64,000 nt of DNA from Novakomyces olei (lineage: Eukaryota; Ascomycota; Novakomycetes; Novakomycetales; Novakomycetaceae), in contig JADEYG010000009.1 in NCBI GenBank assembly GCA_016906335.1, positions 1,541,001-1,605,000 of the forward strand, written 5' to 3'. Made by a program: the position numbers and the translations under genes. Under the pieces are notes generated by a model that searched no databases, was not told where the DNA came from, and saw only the letters and a program-made list of their open reading frames with translations. This document shows positions 1 to 11,351 of this stretch, piece by piece; positions within the stretch are counted from its first letter, which is position 1, and each line of letters begins with the position of its first letter.

Positions 1-663
1 ATCTGAGCTCGACAGAGGTCAGAGGTCAATAGGTATGGCTGCTTTCTCTAATCCGTTTTTTATAATTCCGTACTACATCAATTGAATGGTGCTTTGGGTT
101 CAGCAACTACTAAAGGGCCCATTTGAAACAATAAAGATGAAAAGCACTGTTTGCTGTCCGCTGCTGGACAACGCGGCTTTGCTATTTCCTCGTCAGCTTT
201 GATGATGTGGTCTTTTTGCTTCAAGAAACCTGGTTCTTTAACGTCCGGCTGCCGTTGCACTGCTCAAAGTTGTCTCGCCTTGAATCCTCAGCACCCGACT
301 TGTTCCGGGTTTGTCTCACCAAGTCTTTTGCACTAGTTTCCTCTCTTCTGGCCACTCACTATATCAACATATAAACATACAATATGGAAATATTATATAG
401 AAATATTATACGGAAATATTATATGGAAATATGGCAGATGTCTAGGGCTACAAGGATTTGGTGCTGTTTTACTTGAAAATATGGTTTATTTCTTGGTGAT
501 TATTATTATTATTTTATATTATTATATTATATATATAATACTTTTCCGACAAAGGCTAATCAAGCGTCCAGTTGGGTGAGCGTACAGCGATTGCACCCTT
601 GCCACCTTCTCCGTCCCCCTGTAACTCTGATTTTCGCCCTGTTGAACGCCCGCGAGTATCGAA
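1..663. other. Left-edge intergenic / FAD2 upstream region
   Basis: No convincing gene is seen here; the short open frames on both strands have no recognisable domains. The part from about 480 to 545 is very AT-rich with ATT/TAT runs. The last 100 bases before the FAD2 ATG are pyrimidine-rich, as in many fungal leaders. The real promoter elements cannot be assigned. Confidence 0.5.
382..434. repeat. Imperfect AT-rich tandem repeat
   Basis: About three and a half copies of a 16-17 bp unit of the form AATATTATAYRGAAAT, differing at one or two bases between copies. It lies about 230 bp upstream of FAD2. Confidence 0.7.
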
Positions 664-1971
664 ATGTCGGCCGAAACTTCATCGGCTCAGACCTCACCTG
701 CCGGCGCTCCCGCGATCAGGTCTCACGGCAAGGACTCTGCTGACCGGCCGGTCTTGTTCAAGGACACTTATGGCCGTGACTATCAGCTGCCTTCGTTCTC
801 AATGAAGGAGATTTACGAGGCAATTCCCAGCAGGTGCTTCAAGCGGTCTTACCTGCGATCCTTTGCCTATGTCGCTCGGGACCTGGCGCTTATATTCGCG
901 CTCGGTTACGTGGCAAGCACGTATATTCCGCGTATTCCGTACCTCGTTTTGCGCATAGCCGCCTTTATGGTCTATGGCTTTGTACAGGGTTTATTTGGTA
1001 CGGGCGTATGGGTTTTGGCTCACGAATGTGGACACGGTGCCTTTTCTGCCAGCAAGACTGTAAACGATGCAGTGGGCTGGGTCCTGCACTCTGCTCTGCT
1101 TGTCCCCTATTTTTCATGGAAATTTTCCCATTCTCTGCACCACAAGAATACGGGCAATCTCAAAACGGATACAGTGTTTGTTCCAAAGACGCGTACGGAT
1201 AAAGTCAATGCTTTAGCCGATGTACAAGACAGTTCGCTGCTGGAGAACTTTTTGGACCCGGAGCACGACGATGAAGAGTCTGGGTTCTATCATTTGGTAG
1301 AGGAAACGCCCTTGGCCACTGCCTACGTACTCCTGGCTCAGCAATTGGGAGGCTGGATCTTGTACCTGTTTACAAACGTAACCGGCCAAAAATACCCTGA
1401 CCGTAAAGGCGTGAACCATTTTAATCCGCAGTCTCCTCTGTTCACGGATCGCCAGCGACGTGCGATCGTCTACTCTGACGTTGGTCTTTTTTGCACTCTG
1501 GCTTCATTGGTTATTGCTGCCAGGGTTTTCGGTGCAGCTAATGTTGCCCTTTACTATGGCATTCCCTACCTGTGGGTCAATCACTGGCTCGTTCTCATTA
1601 CTTATCTGCAACACACTGACCCTGCTTTACCGCACTACCGCAATGGCGAATGGACTTTTGAGCGCGGAGCTTCTGCCACGATTGACCGCGATTTTGGGTT
1701 CATCGGCCGCCACCTGTTCCATGGGATTATTGAGACTCATGTCCTGCACCACCTTTGCTCACGGATTCCTTTCTACAACGCTGATGACGCCACCAAGGCT
1801 ATCCGCAAGGTCATGGGCGACGCTTACTTGCGCGATGAAACCAATCTGCTCGTCAGTTTATGGCGCACAGCTCGCATGTGCCAGTGGGTCGAGGATAGCG
1901 GTGACGTTGTCTTTTACCGTAACGCCAACCGGCTAGGAGCCAACTGGAACGGCCAGTATATTGCTAATTAG
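664..1971 (+). CDS. FAD2: Delta-12 fatty acid (oleate) desaturase
   Basis: The product is a 435-residue, intronless membrane desaturase that converts oleate in ER phospholipids to linoleate, using cytochrome b5 as electron donor. The three histidine boxes of the family are all present: HECGH at residues 120-124, HSLHH at 156-160 and HVLHH at 359-363. The motifs GLFGTGVWVLAHECGH and PYLWVNHWLVLITYLQHTDP are typical of fungal FAD2. Hydrophobic segments lie at about 70-115, 135-152 and 270-320. Length and ends fit the family. The start is the ATG at 664, followed by a hydrophilic N-terminus of about 50 residues. S. cerevisiae lacks this enzyme, which argues against a close Saccharomyces relative. 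An omega-3 (delta-15) desaturase is a possible alternative, but the overall pattern is closer to delta-12. Confidence 0.95.
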   Translation: MSAETSSAQTSPAGAPAIRSHGKDSADRPVLFKDTYGRDYQLPSFSMKEIYEAIPSRCFKRSYLRSFAYVARDLALIFALGYVASTYIPRIPYLVLRIAAFMVYGFVQGLFGTGVWVLAHECGHGAFSASKTVNDAVGWVLHSALLVPYFSWKFSHSLHHKNTGNLKTDTVFVPKTRTDKVNALADVQDSSLLENFLDPEHDDEESGFYHLVEETPLATAYVLLAQQLGGWILYLFTNVTGQKYPDRKGVNHFNPQSPLFTDRQRRAIVYSDVGLFCTLASLVIAARVFGAANVALYYGIPYLWVNHWLVLITYLQHTDPALPHYRNGEWTFERGASATIDRDFGFIGRHLFHGIIETHVLHHLCSRIPFYNADDATKAIRKVMGDAYLRDETNLLVSLWRTARMCQWVEDSGDVVFYRNANRLGANWNGQYIAN

Positions 1972-2960
1972 GCTGGTAGTCTTTGGAGGGGAAAGGTTCT
2001 CCAGACAAAGGTTAGTGATGCTTTTAGCACGGATTTTGGAATAGACCAGCCAGGAAAAAAAAATAAAAAAAAAAAAAAAAAAGAGAGATAAAATTAAAAA
2101 ATTTTAGGACAGCCAAACGACTGTCACGAACGGGAAACTGGAATGTGGAAGCGGGGACGAGACTGAGAGTGTCGACCGGATCGCGTTACGATAAACGAGC
2201 CTTTTTGATTCGTTTAAATGTTTACGCGGATAAATGTTGATGAGCACTCACTGGCTCGGTTCATTATTAGATATTCAATGTTTACATTTTAATTTTCTAT
2301 ATATATTTGCTATGGCAAAGGTGAATTATCGACGGCTGCAACTACATTCTTCATTGTGCTTCTTCATTGTTCATCAAGCCGATACGAGATATTTGAATTG
2401 CCAATCTCTCTAAAGTATCGACACAAAAGGGACGAAAAAAATTTCAAAAGGATCAAGGTTTTATCAAAAAAAATAGTCTGGTGCTTTATTTCTTGTATCA
2501 TTGCTCCGTATTCCAATTTGGTTTCATTATACCATAGATCTATCTCGTGCTCGACCGCACTTGTCTTGGTTCCACACAAGATGTAACTAGAAAGTTGATG
2601 TTTTGCGATAACAAAAGATTCTCGCTCTCAAAATGTAAATGCGTATAAGACTAAATGTGCTTAGTTGGTAAATGACAATAAACTGTACTACTGCTTTTGC
2701 CGTCGGTTTTCCAGTGAAAAAACACGTAAATTGGCAATCTACATTCTATAGGGAACAGTCTACTACGTTTGCCAACACGATGATAAAGGCATTTTTAAAT
2801 CAATATTATTTCACTGAACAGGGGCAATGCCGAAACCTCTGGAACCACTAGACATGACGCGCAAAATCACAATTAAATAAGCAAACCAGAGTTAAATAAA
2901 ACAAAAATAAGCAAAATATAAATAAAAGGGATATAAAATTAAAAAATATCCCTTTTGTTT
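1972..2960. other. Intergenic, convergent 3' regions
   Basis: This lies between the 3' ends of FAD2 (+) and the coiled-coil gene (-). It holds an A-rich run at about 2053-2085, AT-rich sequence and a few short open frames on both strands (for example around 2356-2586) with no protein-like features. Nothing else is seen. Confidence 0.6.
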
Positions 2961-4766
2961 TTAGAATTGCTCATCATTTTGGTCTTCCTCTTCTTGCCGT
3001 GCTACGAGCAAAGCTTGTGCCATTTGCAAAACTTCTTCTCGATCATTTCTCGCTTCTTCACACTGCTTTTGCCAATTAAAACATTCGCCCTCTAAAGACT
3101 CAATTCTTTCTTTTCCTTCATTCACAGCGCGTTTTAATCCCTCAATTTCTTCCTGCACTTTGCTACTCATATTATCTTCTTTCTTTGCAGCCTGCAATTG
3201 TTGCACTTTAGCTTCTAATGTCTGGATTTTGCCCATGTACTTTTGTTCATAGGACTGTTTGAGCGCCCGAACTTTGGTAATGTGCTTGTCACTATACTGC
3301 CGATGTAAGTCTTGAGCTATAGTGTTAATTGTCTGTTTATGACGGGCGTTCGTTGCCTCTAATTGCTCTTCAATTTGTGCAATTTTGACATTCAGCCGCT
3401 GTACTGTAGCTCGCAGCTCTTCCGTTTCCACTTGCTGACCTCTCAGCGCACTTTCCAGCAGAGAATTTTCACTACGAAGTCCAGCCAGTCGCTGATCTAG
3501 ATCTCGGCCCGTAAATTGAGGAATAGACTGGGGGGAAAGCAGTTTTTGTGGAGTTACATCGAGCAGGTGAAACGCTGATTTAGACAAATTTGTATGCGAG
3601 CTCGAAGCCGTTTCTTCTTCTCCCCCGTCTTGTTCTTTTGCCATTTTTTCGCCGTTTGAATAATCAGCTGTTCGGAAAGGAACAGTGTTCGCTATATCAA
3701 AAGCAGAATCGTTCGTTAGTCCCCCTATGATGTTTGCAGTATTGCCTCGATGATGAGGGTTTCTCGGCGCTGGTGTCTCCAGCGAAATAAGAAGATTGCC
3801 AACAGATTCCCGTCGACGATTCATTGAATGCTGCCGAGGCGTTTCTTGTTTCTGGTTTAAAAAGGACGTAGCTGCTCGTGGAGTAGATTCTGGCCCCAGC
3901 ATTGCTTGACTGGACGAGAAATCAGAAAGATGAGATCTTACTCTCGCTGCAAGCGCACTTTCCAGTACACGAACTCGTTGACGGGAAGATTTGGCTGCCG
4001 CCATTGGCGAAACTGTTCGTGGGATCTCGCGCGAGTAGAAACGCTCGTGATGAGGAGGCCTTAATTGGCCCTCTGTCATTGGCGTTTGTTCAGTGCGCGA
4101 GACGTGCGGTGTGCGGAGATTGATAGACTCGGCACGAGTGGGAGATTTGCTAAAGCGCGGTGCACGCAGGCTGGGCGTAGATTCCGGTTTGACCGCCGAG
4201 TTCGGTATAGAGGAACGAGCGTTCGGTATAGAGCGAGAGTCAGACCGGGGTGGTGAGACGATATTTGCGGATTTGCCCTCATCGTTCGACTGGCAAGCAG
4301 TGTCCTGTGTATTGACTTGCTTGGTAATAAAACTGCTCGCAGCAGAATCGTTCGCGCTAGAAATGTTGGCGTCCACTTCTTTTAAATCGTAATCGTTCGT
4401 TATCGTATCATCGCCTGATAAAACGTTCAAATCGTAATCGTCTTGTTTTGCCGGCAATTGCTCTGGCGATTCGCGTTTGTCCGCAAAAATATCAGTTACA
4501 CTGACTGGCGCTTCCTCCGAGCGCCGCAATTTGGCAAAATGAGGCTCGATTTCAAGACCGGCAGGCCGTTTTCCCGTAGGCGAGGAAGACCGGGATGAAC
4601 AGGACGTCGAAGTTTCTGTATCTTCCCCGCCATCAAGACCATCGTTCGCAACGGACTCATTTTTCAGCATTTCTTCATTGGCTCTGACCGGATCAAAATC
4701 GGCCTTGTCCACCTTGATTGGTGAAGGCGTGTTTAGCACGTTCTTATTAGGAGCCAGCATCGTCAA
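2961..4766 (-). CDS. Unknown protein, disordered N-terminus and C-terminal coiled coil
   Basis: Single-exon frame of 601 residues. Residues 1 to about 410 are low-complexity and rich in S, T, P, N, D and E, with several S/TP sites (for example NTPSPIK near the N-terminus and DVTPQKLLSP around residue 405), so CDK-type phosphorylation is likely. From about residue 420 to 590 there is a long heptad-rich coiled coil (LRSENSLLESALRG, VQRLNVKIAQIEEQLEA, IQTLEAKVQQLQ). This layout is common in spindle pole body, kinetochore and microtubule-linked proteins, but I do not recognise the family and assign no function. It is divergently transcribed from the ABCA gene across about 450 bp. The start is the ATG at 4766; a second in-frame ATG lies two codons later. 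Confidence 0.8.
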   Translation of the reverse strand: MTMLAPNKNVLNTPSPIKVDKADFDPVRANEEMLKNESVANDGLDGGEDTETSTSCSSRSSSPTGKRPAGLEIEPHFAKLRRSEEAPVSVTDIFADKRESPEQLPAKQDDYDLNVLSGDDTITNDYDLKEVDANISSANDSAASSFITKQVNTQDTACQSNDEGKSANIVSPPRSDSRSIPNARSSIPNSAVKPESTPSLRAPRFSKSPTRAESINLRTPHVSRTEQTPMTEGQLRPPHHERFYSREIPRTVSPMAAAKSSRQRVRVLESALAARVRSHLSDFSSSQAMLGPESTPRAATSFLNQKQETPRQHSMNRRRESVGNLLISLETPAPRNPHHRGNTANIIGGLTNDSAFDIANTVPFRTADYSNGEKMAKEQDGGEEETASSSHTNLSKSAFHLLDVTPQKLLSPQSIPQFTGRDLDQRLAGLRSENSLLESALRGQQVETEELRATVQRLNVKIAQIEEQLEATNARHKQTINTIAQDLHRQYSDKHITKVRALKQSYEQKYMGKIQTLEAKVQQLQAAKKEDNMSSKVQEEIEGLKRAVNEGKERIESLEGECFNWQKQCEEARNDREEVLQMAQALLVARQEEEDQNDEQF

Positions 4767-5218
4767 GTAGCGGCCGGTGCTTTTGTTTCCTTGCCTTATT
4801 TTTTGATTTTAATTTAATTTGATTTATTTTTATTTATTTTATTTCAAATTTTTCCAGGCACCAGGTTGCGCTTAGAGTAGCGACTGGACCACTTTAAAGT
4901 ACGGCAATTTGTCTCTGCAAACTTGTAGGCTCTACTTGCTGGCAAAGTCTACACAAGTCCGAGCCGTACACAGCCAATACTCGATGTTTACCTTTTGTTT
5001 ACACCAAATCACGTGTAAGATTACTTGTGAGCTAACTTACACTTTGACTTAAAAGTCGCACACACTGTTTTGGGCGTCTGATATAATCCCCGTAAAATAA
5101 TGTTGTGTTACGGTAGCTGTACCTTAATTTATACCCCAACTGGCCCGGAACTTGGCACTCGGCTTCATTTTCACGAGTTATTCCTTAACTGGCCCAACCC
5201 GCATAATAGGCCGTCGAA
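4767..5218. other. Divergent promoter region
   Basis: Shared upstream region of the coiled-coil gene (-) and the ABCA transporter (+). An AT-rich stretch lies at 4795-4850. No clear TATA box or known factor site was found. Confidence 0.5.
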
Positions 5219-8200
5219 ATGCCGCCTCGGCTGAAGCAGGATCCGCACGATGAAGCCGGGGAACAAGGTCAGACGATGCCGTCTCAGATTCGGCAGCCTA
5301 GTTCAGTCCGTCAGATTTTTACTCTGATCTGTAAAAACTACTTCGTTTTCGGCCGCTACTGGTTCGTCAACGTGGTGCGGGCCCTCATTCTCCCCATTTT
5401 GTTTTACGCTTTTCTATGTACGCAATCGCCAAACACTCTACTGCCGCTAACGGGACAGGCGAGGCACAGAATCTACTAGGATCGGCTGCCACGTACGGCG
5501 TGGGCACCTTTCGAGCCCTGCCCACGTTAGACGTGGCACTCCAGTCGAGATTGCTCGTGCTCGTAGATCACCGGCCCACCGACGCATCGCGCCAATTGCT
5601 GGACACTGTGCAAAACCAGACGCGTAATTCCCATCACGTGTACCGTGTGGACCCTGACTTTGACGTAACGCAGCTTTGTCTAGGCAATTACCAGGGCGCT
5701 TCACGTTGTGCAGCGGCAGTTGACATGTACCAAGTATCGTTATCGCCTCCAGTCTTAAACTATCAGCTGCGCAGTGCGAGATACGTGGGCCTGAATGTTG
5801 TTCAGCACGAAAGCACAACGGAAACCGCATTGCCGGTACAATTTGCTATTGACAGCGCCTTCATGCGGCTTATCTCCGTCGAGTATCCCACGCCAGAGAT
5901 TCTCACGTGGACCCCGGAAACGGAAGCGCAGCGCGTCACTGCCTCCCGCAGATCTTACCTCGGCACTATTCATACCATTTTGGGACTTGGGTTCTTCGTG
6001 GGAATGGTGGGCGTTATTTACCACTTGGTGGGATCGATCGTAAGTGAGCGTGAAAATGGAACTACCGCGCTTCTTACTTCCATGGGCGTGGGATACACCG
6101 TACGTACGTGGGCCTGGTACCTTTCTTTTGCCGTGCTTTACCTTTGCGCGTGGATCGTGATGGGTGTACTGAACAAAGTTATCTTGTTTGTTCACTCTCC
6201 GACAAGTATCCCACTTTGTCTGCAGATATTTTTTGGATTCACTCTAGTTAGCTGGTCGCTTTTTGTGGCTGTCTGGTTTCGTAGGGCTATGCTTTCCAGT
6301 ATTGTTGCTGTTGCTATTGCTCTTGTGTGTGCTATTGTCGCTCAAATTATAAAGGCGCAAAGCACGGCGGCTGTTGTATGCCTTGGCTTGGTTTTTCCGC
6401 CAGTGACTTATGTTTTCGGGATCCTTTTGTTGGCCGGTGCGGAGCGGAATGGAGTCGGTCTTCGTTGGGCTCATAATACGCGTAAGTTTCTAAAATCGCT
6501 TGATTTCTGTTTTTTTATTTGTGCGGTCAAGATTTTCTCAGAGACATGGTCTCTTTCCTCCTAAAAAGTCGTTAATTTCATTACATAGTCAGCTAATCAA
6601 TTTACTGTTTGTTTGTTTGTTTGTTTGTTTGTTTGTTTGTTTGTTTGTCTATCTTTATCTAATGCAACAGCGTACACTGGCACTCCATTCATTGCTGTCT
6701 TTATCGTCATGCTTGTTGATATAGTAATATTCCCAGCATTGGCAGTTGTTTTTGAACACAAACTTTACGGAACAAGCCCCAGTATCTTTGATCGTAAATC
6801 CAAAATCACAGAGCTTGACAATCCCTCAGAGGCGGCAATCAGCTTACAAGGACTGGAAAAATGGTTCAGTCCCAATACATTTTTCCAGAGAAAAAGAAAT
6901 ATTGTCCATGCGGTGCAAGGCATTAGTCTCGAGTTTCGTCGGAACGAAATAAATTGCTTTCTGGGCCCAAATGGCTCTGGAAAATCGACAACAATGGAGA
7001 TGATTGCCGGTATTTTACGGCCCAGTGCGGGCAGTATAACAGTTGAAGGATTTAGTCGAAGCAAAGCACCTTCAGGTCTTATTTCCCTTTGCCCACAGAA
7101 AAACGTATTGTGGGACTGTCTGAGTGTCAGGCAGCACGTTTGGATTTGGAGGAATCTCAAGTCACTATACAGCACTGGAGCCTTTAGCGACGTTGACTCG
7201 CTCATACGGCAATGCGATCTTTCCACTAAAGCTCACGCAAAAGCCGGATCTCTTTCTGGTGGGCAAAAACGGAAGTTGCAGCTGGCCATTGCCTTTGCTG
7301 GAGCTTCGCCGATCTGTATGATCGATGAAGTTAGCTCCGGGCTGGATCCTTTGTCGCGAAGACTGATATGGGAGATTATACTCTCGTACCGTGCTGAGGG
7401 CAAAACCATTGTAATGACTACGCATTACTTGGACGAGGCCGATAATCTGGCGGATTATGTGGTGATTATGAGACGAGGCCTGGTGGTCTCTGCCGGGTCG
7501 ACTGTAGAGTTTAAAAGGAATTATGGCAATGGGTATAAGCTGCACATAGTCCGTAGAGCTGATGTGGAGAAAATCAATGACGACAACGATAATGGCCAAT
7601 GTGGGAATGAAGGCAATGGAAATCGGTTACGCCGAGTCGGAAGCCGATCGGAAACAGCGATTGCCGGTCGGCACGATGACATGCACGATGTTATTGATTA
7701 CTTGAAATCTGAGTGTGGACCTGATCACGTGGCAGTCGGGTACAATTGCCTTATTTCCGGAGAGCTGGAAGTTAGTTGTGGAATTGAGCATAGTACAGTG
7801 GCAGCTTTTGTTGATGCAGCAGAGGCAGGAAGGCAATTGCTTCGAATACAAGATTACCAAATTGCCGGGCCGACTGTGGAGGACGTGTTTCTAGAAATAT
7901 TAGAGGATGCTGCTAATGATTTGCCTCGTTCTGATTCTCCTTCCAGCGAAGCAGTGGATGGGGACAAGACGCTTGCTCTGCCGGAAAAGCAGAGTACAGG
8001 TCAAAGTGCAGAGCAGGAAGATGACGCAGGCATTGTCGAGCAGGTGAGCAGTTATAATGTGAGCGGGAGCCCGGAAAGTATAAGTAAATTGGGCTTAGAT
8101 AGCAGCGAAAAGGCAAACACTAAAGCAGGCGGCGTTTACAGTGAAGACAAAAGTCTACACGACAAGGGAGACAAGGGAGACGTGGTGGGGAGCAGTGGAA

Positions 8201-10860
8201 AAGGCCTTGCTGATAAAGAGCCTAGCGACCGTCGAGCAATGCGAAACCAAGAGCGCACTCTGCCAGACTGCTCTGTAATTAACCCTAACCCTAACCCTAG
8301 CTCAAATGGAGCACTACATCGCGGCCGGCCTATCCCGGTCACGCAACAGATTACAATCATCTTGCATAAACGATGGATGATTTTTAAGCGCAGGTTTTAC
8401 CCTTCGCTCTACGCAGTCCTCGTGGGCATTTTGGCCTGTGGTATATCCCTCGTTTTTATCCCTCCCTCGTACACGATCCGCTGTACAAGAGTCGATGCTA
8501 ATCCCGGAGTGCCCTTGAGCTTCCCTTCTTCTCAGCTTGGCATTCCTTTTGTCTTTGCAAACAATGATCTCCTGCAGCCTTTAGCGTCTCGGGACGGGTA
8601 CAGTTTAGTGCAAATTGATCCTCGGCAGAGCAATAATTATCGAGATACAACAGGCCATTCTGGCGATGATAATTCGGACGATAACGGCAATAATCGCAAC
8701 AATAGTACGGCTGAGTCAAACTCGACTGTGCGCTATAGCCCTGTGAATTCATCTGCCGGCCTTCGATCCAGTATTCTCGAGTACCAAGTCGATCTTGGCT
8801 GGTACGATGCTGGGCTTTTCTATGACGTAACTGACCCTTCCACGGCTACGCCTTACCTGGCTCTGCCGCCTTTTGCTTCACATGCAGTTGGATTCCTTAA
8901 TTTTATTAGTAACTCGGTGCTGAAAGCCGCAACTGGGCAATTATCGAATGCAAGGAACCCGATAAATGTGACTTACACAACGTTTAGTATACGTGTTTGG
9001 GGATCAGCCGGTGGAGCATTGAAATTCCTCTTTTTTTTCGGCCTAGGGCTCTCCGTTTACCCTGCTTTTTCACTGCTTTACCCGAGTGCCGAGCGTGCTA
9101 GGCTTGTGAAGGCACTGCAATTTTCAAACGGGGTTAAACCTGTTTCCCTTTGGCTCGCACATTTAATATGGGAACTGCCCACAATTACGCTCGTTTCCAC
9201 CGTGCTTGTTATTGTTTACGCGGCAACGCGTCCGGACGCGTTTGGCAGCCTTGGCCATTTCTGGCTCATTTTGGAAACTTATGGAATCGCCAGTACTATT
9301 ATGGCGTTTGGTGTTTCCCTGTTTATTAGCAACTCCTTGGCTGCTTTTGCCCTTTTTGCCGGGTTTCAAGTCGTTTATTTCATACTTTACGTGGCAGGAA
9401 TCCTGATCAATTGGACTTATGCGCCCACGCAAAACGCGACGCGTAACGAACGCGTTATTTACTTTACAATGGCTCTATTATCGCCCATTGTCAGTGCAAC
9501 GAGAGCGTTTCTCGTATCCCTAAACGTGTTTGGCATTTCTTGCATTGGGCCCAGTATGTCTCTTGCCACTTTTTGGGGCGATATACTAGCGTACGGTGGG
9601 CCTATCTTGTACATAATCACACAAATCGCGGTCTTTGCCCTGTGCCTCGTTTGCTGGGACTCTGGTGTGTTTAATAAGGCAAAAATAAGGGCAGTTGAAC
9701 ACTTTTTTGCTCGAGCTTTTAGCTCATTCACCGGCACTAGTACCGAAAGCGATGCAGATCAAAAAGCTGGCGAGAAGCAGCGAGAGGCCACGGACGAGGA
9801 GTCATCGCTTGATGGGCCGCTCAGTGATGACGTCATGGCTGAGCGAAGACGGGTAGCCGGTGGAGGCCGAGTTGCGTGCATCGACGATCTGCGGGTGGTT
9901 GATTTGGTGAAAAAATTTAATGGACAAATTGCCGTTGAAAACGTCTCCTTTGGCGTCCGCCGAGGGGAATGTTTTGCATTGCTCGGCCCTAATGGAGCCG
10001 GCAAAACGACCACCTTTAACCTTTTGCGTGGAGAATTAAGTGCAGATAGTGGAACTGCCTTTGTTCATGGTGTAAACATTTTCCAAAACAAAAGCCTGGC
10101 GCGATCAAGCCTTGGCGTTTGTCCGCAGTTTGATGCGTTTGACGATTTAACGGTTGCCCAGCATTTACAGTATTACGCGGCTATCAAGGGTGTTCCCACA
10201 GCGGCGGCTAAACAGGATGTTGACACTGTTATGCAGCAGGTCGGCATTCACACATTTGCCGATCGCATAGCCGCCACCTTATCCGGCGGCAATAAGCGCA
10301 AACTGTCTCTCGCTATCGCCATGCTTGGTAATCCTGCAGTATTGCTTGTTGATGAAGCCTCAAGTGGGGTCGACGCTGCTGCAAAGAGGTTTATCTGGAA
10401 AACCCTGACAAAGATAATTCCAGACAGAGCGGTTGTCCTGACAACGCATTCCATGGAGGAAGCGGACGCGCTCGCGTCGCGTATCGGGATTCTAGCGCGT
10501 CGTTTCCTGGCGATGGGGACGATTTCCGAGTTGCGGCAAAGGTACTTTGACGGGTACCAAGTGCAAATGGAGCTGGGCAGCTCTACAGACGCGTCTGAGC
10601 GGATGCGTTCTCTGACGGCTCTGGACGCGTTTATGAGTGCCAATTTTAAAAATTGTCACCGTGAAGCCTCGCGTAGTTTTGGCGTTGTTCATTACACTGT
10701 TCCGTCTGATTCTCATATGCAAAGCGTTGCTGGGCTTTTTAGAATATTAGATGCTGCCCCAGAGTCGGTGGGCCTAAAGAACTTTTCCGTTTCTGAAGCG
10801 ACTCTTGAAGATTTGTTTTTGCGCATTGTCAGACCTAATTTTGGTACGAGCGATATTTGA
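5219..10860 (+). CDS. Full-size ABCA-subfamily ABC transporter
   Basis: Three exons, 5219-5417, 5459-6481 and 6671-10860, give 1803 residues. Intron 1 is only 41 nt (GTACGC...CTAACGGGACAG). Intron 2 is 189 nt and holds a TTTG microsatellite. The architecture is TMD1 with a large loop after the first membrane segment, NBD1, a long charged linker, TMD2 with a second large loop, then NBD2, as in ABCA proteins. NBD1 has Walker A GPNGSGKST (506-514), signature LSGGQKRKLQLA, Walker B CMIDEVSSGLDP and H-loop TTHYLDEAD. NBD2 has GPNGAGKTT (1513-1521), LSGGNKRKLSLA, VLLVDEASSGVDA and TTHSMEEAD. Both sites look intact, so it should hydrolyse ATP. Family members move lipids or sterols across membranes; the substrate here is unknown. 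S. cerevisiae has no full-size ABCA protein. The linker at about residues 940-950 contains NPNPNP, encoded by telomere-like AACCCT repeats. Confidence 0.93.
6606..6648. repeat. (TTTG)n microsatellite in ABCA intron 2
   Basis: About ten copies of TTTG, wholly inside the second intron of the ABCA gene and about 22 bp before the acceptor TCTAATGCAACAG. Confidence 0.95.
8281..8299 (+). repeat. Telomere-like AACCCT x3 inside the ABCA linker
   Basis: Three tandem AACCCT units lie in frame in the ABCA coding sequence and encode Asn-Pro repeats. Units of this type (TTAGGG complement) form many fungal telomeres. Confidence 0.8.
9225..9242. other. 18-bp perfect palindrome in ABCA
   Basis: AACGCGTCCGGACGCGTT, with two ACGCGT words, inside the second membrane domain. 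A 12-bp palindrome CAGACGCGTCTG lies in the same gene at 10586-10597. Confidence 0.9.
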
Positions 10861-11351
10861 GCAGGTCAATGTATCTGTCTGTATCCACTTTTTATTCATT
10901 CATTCATTCTTTTGTTGTTTGTTGGTCATTTATTTGTTTATATCAAGCTTTGGCGTTTGTGCATTTAAACGGCTGAGAAATATTGTTGTTTATATTTGTG
11001 TTTGTTGTTTTCATCGGTCGATCACGGCGTTTATTGGTCTGCAGTTGCATGATGCATCATGATTTAAACGTTTTACTGTTGTTCGTTTCGCAATCAAGAT
11101 TCGATGTTGTTGTATGTTCGCGATCGGTTTGTTGTGATATAGCATGGTTATTTTTCAAAATTTATGAATGAATCTAGTGTACATAAATGTTGTATAATAA
11201 GATGGGATTTAATAATTTGGAAAGTTTATAAAATATAAAAATTTGAAGAAAATCAAATATCGAATTCTATATTTCGATTGCTTATTTATACATCCCCATA
11301 TTCATGCATATCCTTGTATCATTATAATTATTATTATCTCTAATTTAAAAC
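10861..11351. other. Convergent 3' intergenic region
   Basis: T-rich sequence downstream of ABCA (runs of TTCATTCATTCAT and TTGTTTG) grades into an AT-rich stretch before the PFS2 stop. No gene is seen. Confidence 0.5.

Noticed and set aside
78-336. Two short overlapping frames at the left edge, one per strand
   Set aside because: No ATG-supported start for the better one, no domain, and no splice structure that would extend them.
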